Source: Neodiprion pinetum
Lineage: Eukaryota; Arthropoda; Insecta; Hymenoptera; Diprionidae
Direction: 5' to 3'
Length of the DNA stretch: 64,000 nucleotides
Assembly: GCF_021155775.2 (NCBI RefSeq)
Contig: NC_060237.1
Span: forward strand, 20,172,970-20,236,969
Shown here: piece by piece, positions 1 to 11,500 of the stretch
How positions within the stretch are numbered: position 1 is the stretch's first letter
Layout: each line of letters starts with the position of its first letter
The notes under the pieces: model-generated
Told to the model about the DNA's origin: nothing
Seen by the model: the letters and a program-made list of their open reading frames with translations, nothing else
Database searches by the model: none
Program-made: the position numbers and the translations under genes

Positions 1-960
1 CAGTCAGCCGTGCTCCGCCAGCGTGGGGAGTTCGTATTGAGCCCGGAGAACCGTTAACGGAACTCACGTTGCGGCCCGCTCCCTCCCCCCCCGTCCTCCT
101 CCTCCCCCGCGGTGATACGAATAATAAAACGGCGCTGGTCGAGTCGAGGCGGTGCCGGAATTCTTATGCCGAATCTCGGGGTTACGCACGTTTATACGTT
201 GAATATCCTCGGTTGTTTATTGCTTTGGTTTGAACCGACGAAAAAATTCACACCGTAATCACGCCAAGACCTTTGAGTACGCGTTAATTCGCGGGTGATG
301 TATGCATTGTCGTGTAGGATTTACCGGGCCGATTGAGTGACACTTGCGATTGTTTTTTTTTTTTTGTTTGTTATTTGTTTTTATTTTTATACCACGTAGG
401 TGTAAAGAAATTGCCCATCGTAGGGTACTTGAACCGTTTAAATCTTAGGTAGACGTGGGTGCGGAATTCTGTTCAAGCGTATCGGTGGACGGATTCTATA
501 ACGACGAAGTGTAGTTTTGTTTCCGTGATCAATCCGTTGCGGTGCGAAAAGGTCGGTGGTTGTGATACGATACGGGTTCGGAGTGAAGTTTGCCTCGTCA
601 TGAACGCGGCCACGTGATAACGCGAGGTGCGGTTCCGAGGTTGATTTTGTAAACTTGTAAGTAATTTGAAGTAAAAGATAAAAACAAAAGATAAGAAAAA
701 ACAACGTAAAGATACTGTGCGCGATAATAATAACAGAGGATTATTCATATCGGGGAATATTAACACGAACGGAGAAACAAGGAAAGTGAAAATACTTCTC
801 GACTCGTGAATTCCCCGCTATCTGTTTACGCGTGTTCGTTACTTCGTTATTCCGCGTATCGATAACGGAGCTGCGAGCGACGAGGTTTACGAAGTAGGAA
901 CGAGGCAAGAAAAAAAAAATAATAAAAAAAAAAAACACTAACGTAAAATAATAATCGGAC
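1..960. other. Upstream noncoding region
   Basis: No credible coding region is seen. The only open frames here are short, antisense and rich in low-complexity residues. A C-rich tract lies at about 76-116 (runs of CCTCC and CCCCC), and several T or A runs lie at about 350-390 and 907-935. Being directly upstream of the furin-like first exon, this stretch probably holds its proximal regulatory sequence. No specific factor site can be defended from sequence alone. Confidence 0.5.
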
Positions 961-966
961 GGTTAT

Positions 967-1054
967 GGTGGGCGGCGGGGGGGAGGGGAACTTGACCTCT
1001 ATCGCAAATGACCACTATTTCAGTACGCCGACTAGAAGCGAACAGTTTAGTCGC
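967..1054 (+). promoter_or_regulatory. Candidate TATA-less core promoter (GC-rich tract + Inr + DPE)
   Basis: A G-rich tract at 967-988 contains GGGCGG and a run of seven Gs. About 34 bases downstream is an arthropod-type initiator, TTCAGT, with its A at 1022. Taking that A as +1, positions +28 to +33 (1049-1054) read AGTCGC, which matches the downstream promoter element RGWYVT at five of six positions, at exactly the required spacing. No TATA box lies 25-35 bases upstream of 1022. The location, about 590 bases upstream of the furin-like ATG, suits a 5'UTR start. The motifs are visible. The assignment of the start site is inference, and other starts are possible. Confidence 0.35.
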
Positions 1055-1127
1055 GTGTTTCCCGGCATCCCAGCAACGTTGCAGCAGCTAGTCGTAGTCA
1101 TCATAATCATCATCAGCAGCAGCAGCG

Positions 1128-1154
1128 ATGACATCTCTTGAATCAACCAAGTGA
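1128..1154 (+). other. Short upstream ORF (8 codons) in the leader
   Basis: An ATG at 1128-1130 opens a frame reading MTSLESTK and stops at TGA 1152-1154. It appears to be the only upstream ATG between the candidate start site and the main ATG. Minimal upstream ORFs of this size commonly reduce or condition translation of the main frame. Here that role is inferred only from position. Confidence 0.3.
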
Positions 1155-1255
1155 TATCATTCCCTACTTCGTCTTCGTCGAACCTTTGGCAACGATTTTC
1201 CGTACCGTACAGAGATTTTTAAACACAAGCGCGCGTTTTTGTTGCGTTGCTTTTT

Positions 1256-1322
1256 TTTTTTTTTTTCTCATCTCCCCCAATTCTCTCCGATCCTTTCGCT
1301 TTTCATTGGAGAAAAAAAAAAA
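1256..1322 (+). other. Possible 5'UTR hairpin formed by U-run and A-run
   Basis: Eleven Ts followed by CTC at 1256-1269 can pair with GAG followed by eleven As at 1309-1322. This gives a 14-base-pair stem around a loop of about 39 bases. Most of the stem is A-U, so it may be weak or may simply reflect two unrelated homopolymer runs. The pairing potential is direct. Any effect on translation is inference. Confidence 0.25.
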
Positions 1323-1471
1323 CGAAGCTGTTTCGCGCAGCGTGGTGCGAAGTTTTACAATATATAACACTATAAACACGTGTAAAGCGATCGAGTGATA
1401 ACTAACCGGATAGTCGAAGTGCGGGAATAATTGGACAAGTTCGGAACGGTTAGACGAAGGGTAACGGGAAT

Positions 1472-1491
1472 CCCCCCCCCCCCCCCCCCCC
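1472..1491. repeat. Poly-C tract (20 Cs)
   Basis: This is an uninterrupted run of 20 Cs in the candidate leader, about 120 bases before the ATG. Its length is likely to vary between individuals and may be affected by sequencing error. Confidence 0.8.
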
Positions 1492-1612
1492 TTGTCGCGT
1501 TCTTTTTTTTCGCCAACAAAACCACGTGGTCGCTGGTCCACGGAATTCGGGGAAAAACGCCCGGCGACCGACGATTTAGTCACTCACTCCGCAGTTTTAC
1601 TCCGACCTCGTC

Positions 1613-1822
1613 ATGAGTGCCGAAGCTCAAGTGCAGCGGAGGACTGCTTCAGTTTGTGCGAAGTGGACTTGGTCCGTTTTAGTTTTAGTGGTGGTTATTG
1701 TTGTTTGTTGTGCACCTCGAACGGTCGACGCTTACACGAACCAATGGGCTGCCCACATCGAGGGAGGACCCGAGGTTGCCAAGCAGGTCGCCGCCGATCA
1801 TGGATTCCGATATTTGGACAAG
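1613..1822 (+). CDS. Furin-like proprotein convertase, first coding exon (partial)
   Basis: Furin-family convertases are calcium-dependent subtilisin-like (S8B) serine proteases of the Golgi and cell surface. They cut precursors after paired basic residues. This exon encodes the first 70 residues. Residues 1-18 are a short basic N-terminus, about 19-33 a strongly hydrophobic core, and VDA at 38-40 is a good signal-peptidase site. Residues 41-70 start the pro-domain: YTNQWAAHIEGGPEV, then VAADHGFRYLDK, corresponding to the family pattern (Y/F)TNxWAVxIxGGxxxAxxVAxxHGF. The start is supported by G at -3, by an in-frame TAG 36 bases upstream, and by the signal peptide. The exon ends in phase 0 after AAG at a GTGAGT donor, near where vertebrate furin-type genes also place an intron, as I recall. 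The catalytic and P domains must lie beyond this window. The pattern rules out PC2. I cannot tell Fur1 from Fur2. Confidence 0.87.
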
Positions 1823-1828
1823 GTGAGT
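1823..1828 (+). other. Splice donor ending the furin-like exon
   Basis: The junction reads AAG|GTGAGT, a close match to the MAG|GTRAGT consensus. Reading through it gives non-conserved residues and a stop at 1865-1867. The donor therefore marks the exon end. Confidence 0.85.
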
Positions 1829-4546
1829 CAGAATCTTTTGCGAGCGGTGAGAAGCACAGGCCTCTGACAATGAGTCAAAGGCTGAAACGAAACCGGGTTT
1901 AGAGAAGCGAGCTTGAAGTTGGTGATCGGGTCGACGCGTCGTTGTGAAACGTTGAGGAAAAACGGGGTTTCGCAATTATACAGTCGATGTTGAGAATTTG
2001 AGAAAAGGTTTTATGATTAGAAACTTCGTAGTGATTGAACTATGGGGTTTTTCATCTTGCGATGCTACTCGTTTTTGTTGTTGGACGCATTTATAGATTT
2101 TTAAAGGTACGGTACGACAGATGTTTGAAATTATACTATAATGCAAGATTTCTCGAACGATTTTCAGAGAAATTCTGGATGTCTGATCTGCGAGCAGAAT
2201 GGTCTCAAAAACACTGCGATCGGTCAAAAAACGTTGTAATTATATAATTATTTTACTCGGTACTGTTTTTAATTCTCAGCTTTTTCGTACAAATTTGCTC
2301 GGATTCATTTCTACGAAGTTGAGATGTCTCGTTTCATTCTTGCTTACCAAATCATTGGCGCAAAGAAAACCTCTCCTCGCTGATATCTCTACCAATTCGT
2401 TTGTATTTTTCAAGAACATTAAGCATGTGCTTTTAAATCTTCATTCATTTTTAACGTTGGTTGTTTCCTCTTGTTCTTTAAACCTGTTGACTGTACCGCG
2501 CAGAGATAGTCTGACGATATGCCATCCGTATTTGTCATTCGCGACCGCCGACGAATGTAACACGAGCTGCAAAGGCACGCGCAGGTGTTTGTATAATATA
2601 TTTACAAACGTATGCTGTAAAGGAAGCCTTCGAAAAGACCGATATGATTGGTAAGAACGGATAAAGCAATTTTCAAAACTTCCGATATTGACGCAAGAGA
2701 TCAATTCTATCCCTCACGATTGTTCTCTGGCACACGTAATTTCTCTGTTTGAAATTATGCGAGCATAATATTCACACGATTCACGTGTAACTTATTTTTC
2801 ACCTACAAGTCGACTACTTTTCTTCATAAATCTTACTCACAGGTACGTAATGTTATATACGCTTCTTTTGTGCTGGCAAATATCATTCTGCAATCTCGTG
2901 ATTGTACAGATATAGATTATACTCTTGCGTCACGAATCTTGCGGCATATCAGGTGCAAATAAGTTTCGCGAGATATCTAATTTGGAATGAAAAGTGTACA
3001 GTGTACAACGTTGATAATTATTGCCACAGTCGGTGCGTGTTGGGTGTTTTTTGCACAACTCCATTTTCGATCAATGCTCCTTGAAATCACTATACCGTCG
3101 AAAATAATCACTCACATTTCAAACGTATCTTCGATTCTAATCTGATTTCCGGATCTTACAAAATCATGTAAATAAAGCAAAAGTTGAATTCAAATACGAG
3201 TCGAGTTGTTGACAAACATCTGGTGAAAGATCCTTGCACCTCTTGATCCGCCTTCGCGAGTTTGTTGATATTCCTCATTGACCTCTCTTACATTGAGTCT
3301 CTCTTCGTTGTACCAATACAATCGCTTTCACCGATCTGTTATGACTTTTAGTTTGAGGATCTCAGTGAACTAGAAGGAGTAAATCATAATTTCGTTTCGT
3401 AGTTTAATTATAGTGTACACAATTTGAAAGGTCTTTGGTACGACGGTAACCGGAACGTTCTTCCAACTTTATGAAGAAACATCAATAAATCAGTCACTAA
3501 ATGAAAAAGAAGAATAGAAGAAATCGGAATTAATCAACCCTCGCGTTTCACAGTGCGCGAAACTTTCCCGTCCGTTTCATGTATCAGACGACTATGGAGA
3601 AATGCAAAGCTATTCAAGCCGTCTTGCGTCGCAAGCAGCAGCTGACTTTTTACGCCGTTGTTCATTCGGTCGCCCTTTGAAATATAAAATACGTAATAAC
3701 CATCGACTGCCTTGCGGTTTGTCGTCGTCGTGGCGCAACGCCGAAGTTATAAACTCGATCGAGTGTGCGGTAACTGCACATGCGGCACCGGAGAGGTATA
3801 TTTACTCACCTCTTGGTTAGTCGTGTCTCTCTCAACCGTGTGTAGGGGCAGGCAGATAGACAGACAGGAAGAGAAACTGCTTGAGGAGAAAAATTCTTCA
3901 ACTTTTACGTATATACGTGTAGACTTTTATGACTGCGAGCAATTTTTTTTTTATCTTTCTTTATTTGTTTTATTTATTTTATCTCAATGTTTCGATGACA
4001 GCCCGGAGACTTTGTATCGAAGAGGTATGGAATACCATACACGAGAATACGGAGGCGAAGGAGGAAGAGAGGTCCTCTACCTCTGCCGGTATTGATTCTT
4101 TATTTTATCTTCTCCTCGTATTTTTTCCCTCCTCTTATAGCTCTCTTTTCTCCCTCTGTTCCTCAGCGTTTTTCTTCTTCCTTCTATTCTTCTTCATCCC
4201 TCTTCTTTTTCCAACATCTTTTATTACGTGTAATACTACTTATTCCGATACGATTTCACCCCGTCCTGGAACCTCTGAAGCCAACTGCATTTTCCTCTTT
4301 AATTTCTTGATAATAGTTGTTCGCAATTATCTTGCTCTTTACGGAGAATTTTTTTCTTCTCGTATGCATCATTTTCAATTATCGATCGATTCTACAAACT
4401 GTAAAGCAACATCTAATTTTCAGTCAGCGTGTATATGATATATTTGACAGTCGAGCAACTCGTTGTTATATGCCAATTATACGGAAGGATGAAGTTTACA
4501 ACGTTACTGTAAGAAAAATCGCTACTTCGCATCTTTAGAAATGGGC
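1829..4546. other. Intron segment, no gene seen
   Basis: The open frames here lack any recognisable domain or codon pattern. A pyrimidine-dominated stretch runs from about 3940 to 4250, and it accounts for the hydrophobic Phe/Leu/Ser-rich open frames there. One splice-junction-like site is listed separately at 2842. Confidence 0.5.
2817..2848 (+). other. Candidate recursive-splice (ratchet) site, weak
   Basis: A pyrimidine-leaning tract ends in CTCACAG and is followed at once by GTACGT (AG at 2841-2842, GT at 2843-2844). The juxtaposed 3' and 5' splice signals form the zero-nucleotide exon pattern known from long fly introns. The donor half is suboptimal, and the tract is interrupted by As. 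Confidence 0.15.
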
Positions 4547-4695
4547 GAGATTTAGTCAATCGTTATAAAAAAAATAAACTTCAATTTCGAAAATCCAACT
4601 CCTCGAATGTCATTTTGAAATGCCTAATGATGAACATTTTTTATCCTAAGGTTTCGTTACGTTAACGTTACTAACTTCAGCCTGATAATTATACA
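4547..4695 (-). mobile_element. Family A inverted-repeat element, copy 1
   Basis: The right part carries CGTTACGTTAACGTTACTAACTTCAGCCTG, split here only for description around the core ACGTTAACGTTACTAACTTC at about 4659-4678. Read on the minus strand it aligns with copy 4 through the shared GGAGTTGG segment and the A-rich stretch beyond it. The left end is decayed. There is no coding capacity, so it is MITE-like. Confidence 0.55.
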
Positions 4696-6084
4696 ACGTA
4701 TACGGATTTATTTGCGGAATTATGTACGCCGCAGACATATCGTCGTGATAATGAAATGTTTCTACTCATATCATTTCTTTCCCTTCTACCGAACCGCTAG
4801 TTTTTATGTAAACGGTGACGCATCATCGTCAGCGTTTGAGTAATCGCTGCTGGAATGAGCGTGTGTTGAAAAATTTTATACACGCATATATATACACGCA
4901 TATGGGACTTTTAACAGATGCAAACATCATATAACAGCGTTAAAAGAATCGTCAATTTTCTTGTTTAAATATCATATATACGTGACATTATTGGCATTGT
5001 CTTAAATCAACGCAAGGTTCTTATTTTTTTTCTCTTGGCGAGACAATTAATACTCTGCGCGTTCTTGCATTCCCACAATTTCATGCATAAACTAATATTA
5101 TAACATTTCGGTAATGCATATACATATATATATGCATGTCTGTATGCATACGTTTATGGAAATGAATAGACGGGATCTCTGAGATGTAATAACGCATGGG
5201 CTGCTATAAGGCTCGCTATAAAAGGCGTAACTCGGGAGAAGGCTGTACCGGTTTTGCCCGATGTCTTTAAATCTGGCAGACCAGCAGCATTCCACGTTAT
5301 TTGAATCACGAGTTATTCCACCGTTTGCCGGAAGCCGGATCAGTCGATCGACATTGAAACCTCGTAACAAAATCAAGATGAAATTCATTTGGTCGTAATG
5401 GAGTAAATAAAAATAAAAACCCTCTCGTGGATTTATCTTACATTATGATTACACCTGTGCGTAATGAAGAAAATAAAAAAAAAAATCTGCACTACAAATA
5501 TTATAATGCTATAATACTTATTTTTATCTCAATATTATAATAATTAATTATTTTTTTTTTTTTTTACACCTCTCCTGCAACTTTTACTCTTGGCTAATGA
5601 TTTATACATGAGATACATCTTACGTACACTTTGTGGTTGTAGAATAATTACGAACGATCTACTTATCGTATATTCGATGTGCGACTTACGTCGTGTAGTT
5701 TTGTCGCAAAGATGAAGAAACAAGAGATGAACAAATGAATTTCAATACTTTCAGCGTCTCTTTTGCAGCCGTCGTCGTGCATAACCAAACGCGGTTGGTA
5801 GATAACGCGACTACGTCCGCTAATACGACGGATATTGCATGCGTATGTAGGTCGTGAAATAACTCGCAGTGCTCCGGTGTTAACCGGGATTCTTTAGAAA
5901 ATTGATAAAACTCCGGCAGGATTTTGTAATAAATGGTCGGGATAGATCGTGTTGGATTAGGTAGCGTTACGCGAGACTGACGATAGTGATTATTTTTTCG
6001 ATCATCAATATTCCAACCGGTGGGCAGGTTTTCTACCGTAAGTACTGAAAAATTATCGATACTTTTTTAAATAGAAAAAGCAAG
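4696..6084. other. Intron segment, no gene seen
   Basis: AT-rich sequence with short T and A runs (about 5552-5566) and no recognisable coding or RNA gene. Short TA/CATA-rich patches lie near 4880-4905 and 5118-5135. Confidence 0.5.
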
Positions 6085-6089
6085 AAAAA

Positions 6090-6097
<8 letters not shown>

Positions 6098-6133
<36 letters not shown>
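6098..6133. repeat. (AT)n microsatellite
   Basis: About 18 uninterrupted AT units immediately follow an A run at 6085-6098. This is a simple repeat, probably length-polymorphic. Confidence 0.9.
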
Positions 6134-6137
<4 letters not shown>

Positions 6138-6437
6138 ATTGTTCCGATCAGGCGTCGTTCTCGAGGCTCGATCAACGAATATTACTTATTCGAATCCTTC
6201 GATAACACGAATTGAAAGGTTAATAATTTCCGATCGTTTTCAGTACTTTCTTTGCTTCTGCTGTCAGCGACCAAAGGCGGAGATGTTCGATGGAAACCGA
6301 ACAAAATGACGGAGGAAAAGAGGAGAGGAGAGCAGTTAATCGTAAGAGCCGAGCGCTAAGCCTCTCAAGACGTGGGTCGGGTCCTTCTCCTTATCCTCCT
6401 CATCCTCGTCCTCCTATCGAGATGATCGTCTATGACT

Positions 6438-6455
6438 CCAGAGTCTAGACTCTGG
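6438..6455. repeat. Perfect 18-bp palindrome
   Basis: CCAGAGTCTAGACTCTGG is a perfect inverted repeat with no spacer, sitting in a GC-richer patch of the intron. It could be a symmetric protein-binding site or chance. Confidence 0.7.
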
Positions 6456-9061
6456 CCAGGCGGAACATCGAGCAGTTAGACCGGTCCAAAGCCTTGCCTT
6501 CAACCGGCTTTTCCATCTCTTCGACGCCTCCGAGTCCCCTCGTCTCTTTCTTTCTTTACTATATATCCCCCTTGTTTCTTCGCGGCGAGTCTAACTTCGG
6601 ACTCTGTTGGGTCGGCAGGACTCGCGGCTCGGTTAGGAAAGGCTTGGCCCTCTTATCTCCCATTCTCTTGACTGTGTGACTCTGCTACGCTGGCTGTGTC
6701 ATTTCTCGATCTAGACGAGAGGGGAGAATCGCGTACCCAATTACGTATTCTCTATGCGAGATTGTCGAGACGCTTTTTTGCTGACACTTATGACGTTGTC
6801 GAGAGGTACCTGCACTTCGATATTCAAAGGACCCGCCGCTCGGTCGGAAAAGAGTCAAGTTCGACTTGAGACTTGTTGTTCGTTACGAATGAGCGAGCAG
6901 AGAAAGAGACACCCTATTTTTATTCGTATTCTAGTCGGAGTTGAATTTTCAGGGTGCATTGGCTGCGCGTCGTTTAAACCATTCGTTATGGGAAAAGTTT
7001 CATAACCGTTTTATAAACTATCAACAGCGTTATTTGCCGATGAAGGTGAACACGGATGAAACAACATTTGTACATTTGATAGAAGTTAATCGAGGCTAAT
7101 TCGAATAACGCAGACTCTACCCAATATCAGTAACACGAAAAAAGGTTGAAAATTAATAAACACTCGTGTTTTTGATACGATTTTAATGTTTTCTGGCTAT
7201 ATTAACGCCCAAGTATTTCTTGGAATTAAACGAAAATTTGATACAAGAAACCATTTACCGTGAGTGGTTACAGTTGTTAATGATGAAAAGTGAAAGCAGT
7301 CACGTACTTATAGGTATTACATGAGAAACATATCTAGGAATTTTTTCCGTGTCACAATCAATGTTACAGTTTGGTGGGAACGTCGTAGTCGACGTAATTA
7401 TTACCGCCATCACGATGAGAGAATGTAAAACGGAAGAAATTTGTTGAATTATTTTATTTCGAGTATACGTACAAATTATGTTGTAAAAAACATCGGTATA
7501 TTAAAGGATCGCGAAACATTTGTAAAGTGTAGAAAATTTCTTCACTTGTCGACTGAACGAAAATCAATATGGCTCCGTGAACTCTTGAAAGAGAGTTTAG
7601 ACTCTTGAAAGCTTTTCACTTTTCACAGAGTCGAGGGGTTGCCCTTAAATTTGCTTTTGTTTTCGCTTGCAGTGAGTATCTCTGTTTCTCTTTTGCCCCA
7701 AAGTCAGTTTCTGGTTTACGATTAAATTTAATTTGTTACGCTTGCGCTGCCATGAGAAACAAAGTAAAAGGGAATAGTAAGAATATTAGACCGGATTTAA
7801 ATCGACAAATCGATCTTGGCTACAGATGAATGATTTCTTGCGAATTGATTGAGCTGATTTGCTTGTTTTTCCTCATTATTGCACTCGATCTGTTCAAAGT
7901 TCGTAAATCTTTGACGTTCTTAGCGGCCGAACCCTGACATACAAAATTATTGAAACAAATCGGCAGCTTAAGTACAACTATAGTTACACGCTGTGGGAGA
8001 ACAAAAATGTTGCCGACCTCGATTGTATCACGGCGGTTATATGTGATACGTTTATTGGTAGAACGAACCGGAATTTGACTTACTTCACTGCACTTCTGTT
8101 CTACCGTGTACTTCAAATCAAATTTTTTTTTTTTTTTTCTATTTTTCTTTCATTATTTTTATTGTTTATTACCATCGAGAAGAATCGAACCAACGGTATG
8201 AAAAATACTCGCGAGAAAGAGAGCGTGAGATTGAGAGAGGACCGTACCGGTTGTTGTGTGCAAAACGATAAAATTCATTAATATAAATTGGAAATTATCC
8301 CACGAAAATCGAGGCGAAAAAAATTAAATAAGCAAAGGAAAACACGCAGTCGCCGTTGAAATTGGTGATATATTAAATCCTGCCGGTGTACCTACAAATG
8401 TACCTGTATATACGTATGCAATATATACGTATATACATATATACATAATTACATACACATATCGTTACGGAAATTCGTATTTCGTCAGAACACCAACGTA
8501 CATTGGATTTACATCAAGGCTAGCGAGCAGCAAGAAACGCGACGTATACCTAGATCGGGGTCGAAAGAGGAACAAAACAAAATTCGATGTTATTTACCTC
8601 GACTTTCAGCACCATTGCAATCCTCCATTCGTCCACCTTCCTTGGTTCGTTCGCCTCCGATATCCACCTTGAAAGCAACTATTGCCGAACCTTGCGACTT
8701 TCCCATCACGCTGATTGTACCGTCGCTCGTCTTCGCGCATGCGTACAAGACCGAAATATTCTTTGCGACAAGTATTTTATACGTATACACGTGTATATTC
8801 TCAAAGGCGAGTCTCCGTGTAGAGGCACCTGAGAATTACAACCTTATACTCCTGTCGCTTCCATTCTCCGGTTTGATCTATGCTCTTGAACGTAACGCGT
8901 GTGAAATGCAACGACGCGATAACGACGACGATGACGATGATAATCGTGATTCTGTGTTTCATCTACCTGGAGTGGTGTTGAATTTCTAACGTTCAGGTAT
9001 CGGGTTCTTGGTTTCATGTAATGCAATCTGATAAGTTCCGAGGTTAATCTCAACAGAAATT

Positions 9062-9094
9062 GCGCAACAATATTGTACGTTGCAATATTGTGCG
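9062..9094. repeat. Imperfect hairpin with repeated CAATATTG
   Basis: CAATATTG occurs twice within this stretch. The flanks GCGCAA and GTGCG let the whole region fold into an imperfect stem. It is short and AT-rich. Confidence 0.45.
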
Positions 9095-11500
9095 AACGAT
9101 GCTCACACTTGCGGTGTTTTTCCACCGACTGATTTCGTCGCCAATCTTCGCGATCGCGGCATCTCGATTATCAACTCGACAGGTAAAAGAACTGGATTTT
9201 AATTGTGGTTTTTCTTTGGTTTGATGGATTTTTTCTGCAGATTAACATTGAATGAGAGGAAAGAAGAGGAAAAAGAATTAATTAATAACGACGTTTCCTG
9301 TGCCATGCGCGACCATGGATGATGTATTGATTGCAGAAAATATTTGTAGACTGATTACGTATCTGTGTGTCGATAATGTATCACTTGGACTAGAGTTTAT
9401 CAGTCATTGCGATGTTATATAGTCTGCATGAAAATACCGTTTATGCGAAAGATTGTTTAACGATACAATATCTTGTTGAATTATCACGCGCTTGAAAGCT
9501 GCGGCAAATATTGACGGGAATAAAATTTTGAAGGTAGATGATATTTTCGATGTATAATGTCAACGTATCTGTTTGTCAAGTACCAACTTGATCGCAGTAT
9601 AAGAATTTAATCGAAATAAATAGATTTTTTTTCCAATTTCGACGGACAGAACTAAATATTTGTTCGACGAAATAAAAATTTGAAGAAACTAATAAATATA
9701 GAATGTATCGAAACAAACATTCGCGTGTAGCAAAATAAATATTTCATGTACGACTGAAATCGATTTGCCACCAGTACTAGACGTTTTTATAACTAAAAAC
9801 ATATCAAAAACTGCCTGCTTATTGATCCTGCTTTTCTTATTCGGCTGACGTTATTGAGCTCTGTAAAAGAAATAAATCCTATACGCGCAGAACGAGGCAA
9901 AATGCCGAAAAGCTTTCGGTGCTTAAGAAGATGCGACTCGAATGAACGCGTAGATAAATACGGAATACCGTCAGAGGAAAAAAGAGGTAATGTATATATA
10001 TCGAGAAAAATACCGGGACAATCCGGGAAATCGTGACCGTATTTCAGGTTCCGTCTGGAGAGACTCGCGAGTCTTCGATAAGATTACGTGTCCATACGCC
10101 GACACGCACTCAGGCCACGTGCAACACGAAGAGGTTCGCCCTAAGGTCCGAAGCTTGAGTTACGTCGTGCTTGCACGTTCAGCGACCGTGACGCAATTCT
10201 CTAGCGCGAATGCATTTATGCATGTTCTCCTTGAACATATGCAGAATAGTCGCGCGACGGTCATTTTACGAGTCTTCTATCTCACGGGCAATGAAATGTG
10301 TCGTAAAAGTATATCTAAGACTCGAAACAGCGCCAAATAGTTGCGAAGATAAAGATTTTTTTTGCTTATTTATTGTTCTCCAGCAATCTTACCAAGAATG
10401 GCAGATTTTTTCGAAGCGTACGATTTTTGTTTGCGACAAATGTTGTGGGTCTTGAGAATGAACGAAAATAATCGATTATTTTTGCCCGATTAACGAGTAT
10501 AATCGACCATTTTTCAAACTCGAATAATCGTTGCATCGATTATATTTACTTGCAGTTGGGAGTTGCGGGGAAGACGAAAGCGTGCAAAAGATTGTCGGAG
10601 AATTTATTCGGTACGTCAAAGCGAGACAAATATCTATCTCGACGTAACACAAAAATGGTGACAACGGGGTGGGATAACGCTAGATTAAACAGGACAGTTA
10701 GAATGCTCCCACGTAACGTTCGGAGAGATTTTCCTCTTCGTTTCACACATCTTTCACATGCTGTATGCGCCTGGCTACCGTCGAACAGAAGGGATGCGAG
10801 AGTGGCTCGATTTCGAATAATAACCCCTATGGTAGTGTCACTTCTTTGATGCGAAATCACTGAGAGAGTGACGGTACTGCTATGGCCTTTGAACTTTCAT
10901 TTCGGTGATAACTTGACGTGCGTGGAAATTCAGTTCTTAACGTTAACCCAACGTTGATAGGAACACAACTATTTTCCAACGTTAGAACAACTTTGAAGAA
11001 GTTGAGTTTCCAAAATACGCGTATAATGTTGATGTTGTATCACGGTTTACTGAAATTTATACCGACAGTCCTGCAGCTGCTGAATAACTAGTTCAATCAA
11101 AAACATATCGCTGTGAATTTGGACTTGATAAAAAGCGAGAGAGAGAGAGAGAGTGTAGTAAGTGTGATACATGATCACATCAACGAAAGAAAACCTTTTT
11201 TTCGCGAAGTATTGATAATTTTTACACCTCACTACGTTATTTCGCGTGCAGTATTAACGAGGCAGAAATACCCCGTTAAAAAGCAACGATGGAAAATTAT
11301 AAAACGGGTATTATTATTCGATGTAAATATATTCGAGAAGTCTTCGTTACGTGTGAAAATGCAATCCGTGAACCGTGAATGTCAGTTCTCGAGTCAACGT
11401 TCCTTGGATTCACCCACGTGCATGGCTCTCGACACTTGAGCCTCAAGCACCTTCCCAGGCGCTTGATTCAGGGTCAGAACCGACCAACTGAGTCCCTGCA

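Larger units (their letters stand above)
1022..1612 (+). other. Candidate 5'UTR of the furin-like gene
   Basis: This is the leader between the candidate start site and the ATG at 1613. It has CAT/CAG trinucleotide runs at 1099-1127, a T run at 1251-1266, an A run at 1312-1322 and a pure C run at 1472-1491. The only ATG before 1613 that I see is the one at 1128, which opens a short upstream ORF. An in-frame TAG at 1577-1579 closes the main reading frame upstream, which supports 1613 as the true start. An unannotated intron within this leader cannot be excluded. Confidence 0.4.
6134..11500. other. Intron segment, no gene seen
   Basis: The section from about 6280 to 6760 is comparatively CG-rich, with polypyrimidine runs and a perfect palindrome (listed separately). 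It could be a regulatory patch, but no specific site is defensible. The rest is AT-rich with T/A runs (8120-8138), a TA/CATA-rich patch at about 8400-8465 and small hairpins. Open frames are short, with no domains. Confidence 0.5.

Noticed and set aside
1371..1376. TATAAA in the leader as an alternative promoter
   Set aside because: No initiator lies about 30 bases downstream. It cannot be excluded without transcript data, but it is weaker than the Inr/DPE pair at 1022.
8180..8250. tRNA-like B-box (reverse complement of GAATCGAACC)
   Set aside because: No matching A-box, anticodon arm or acceptor stem could be found at the proper distance.
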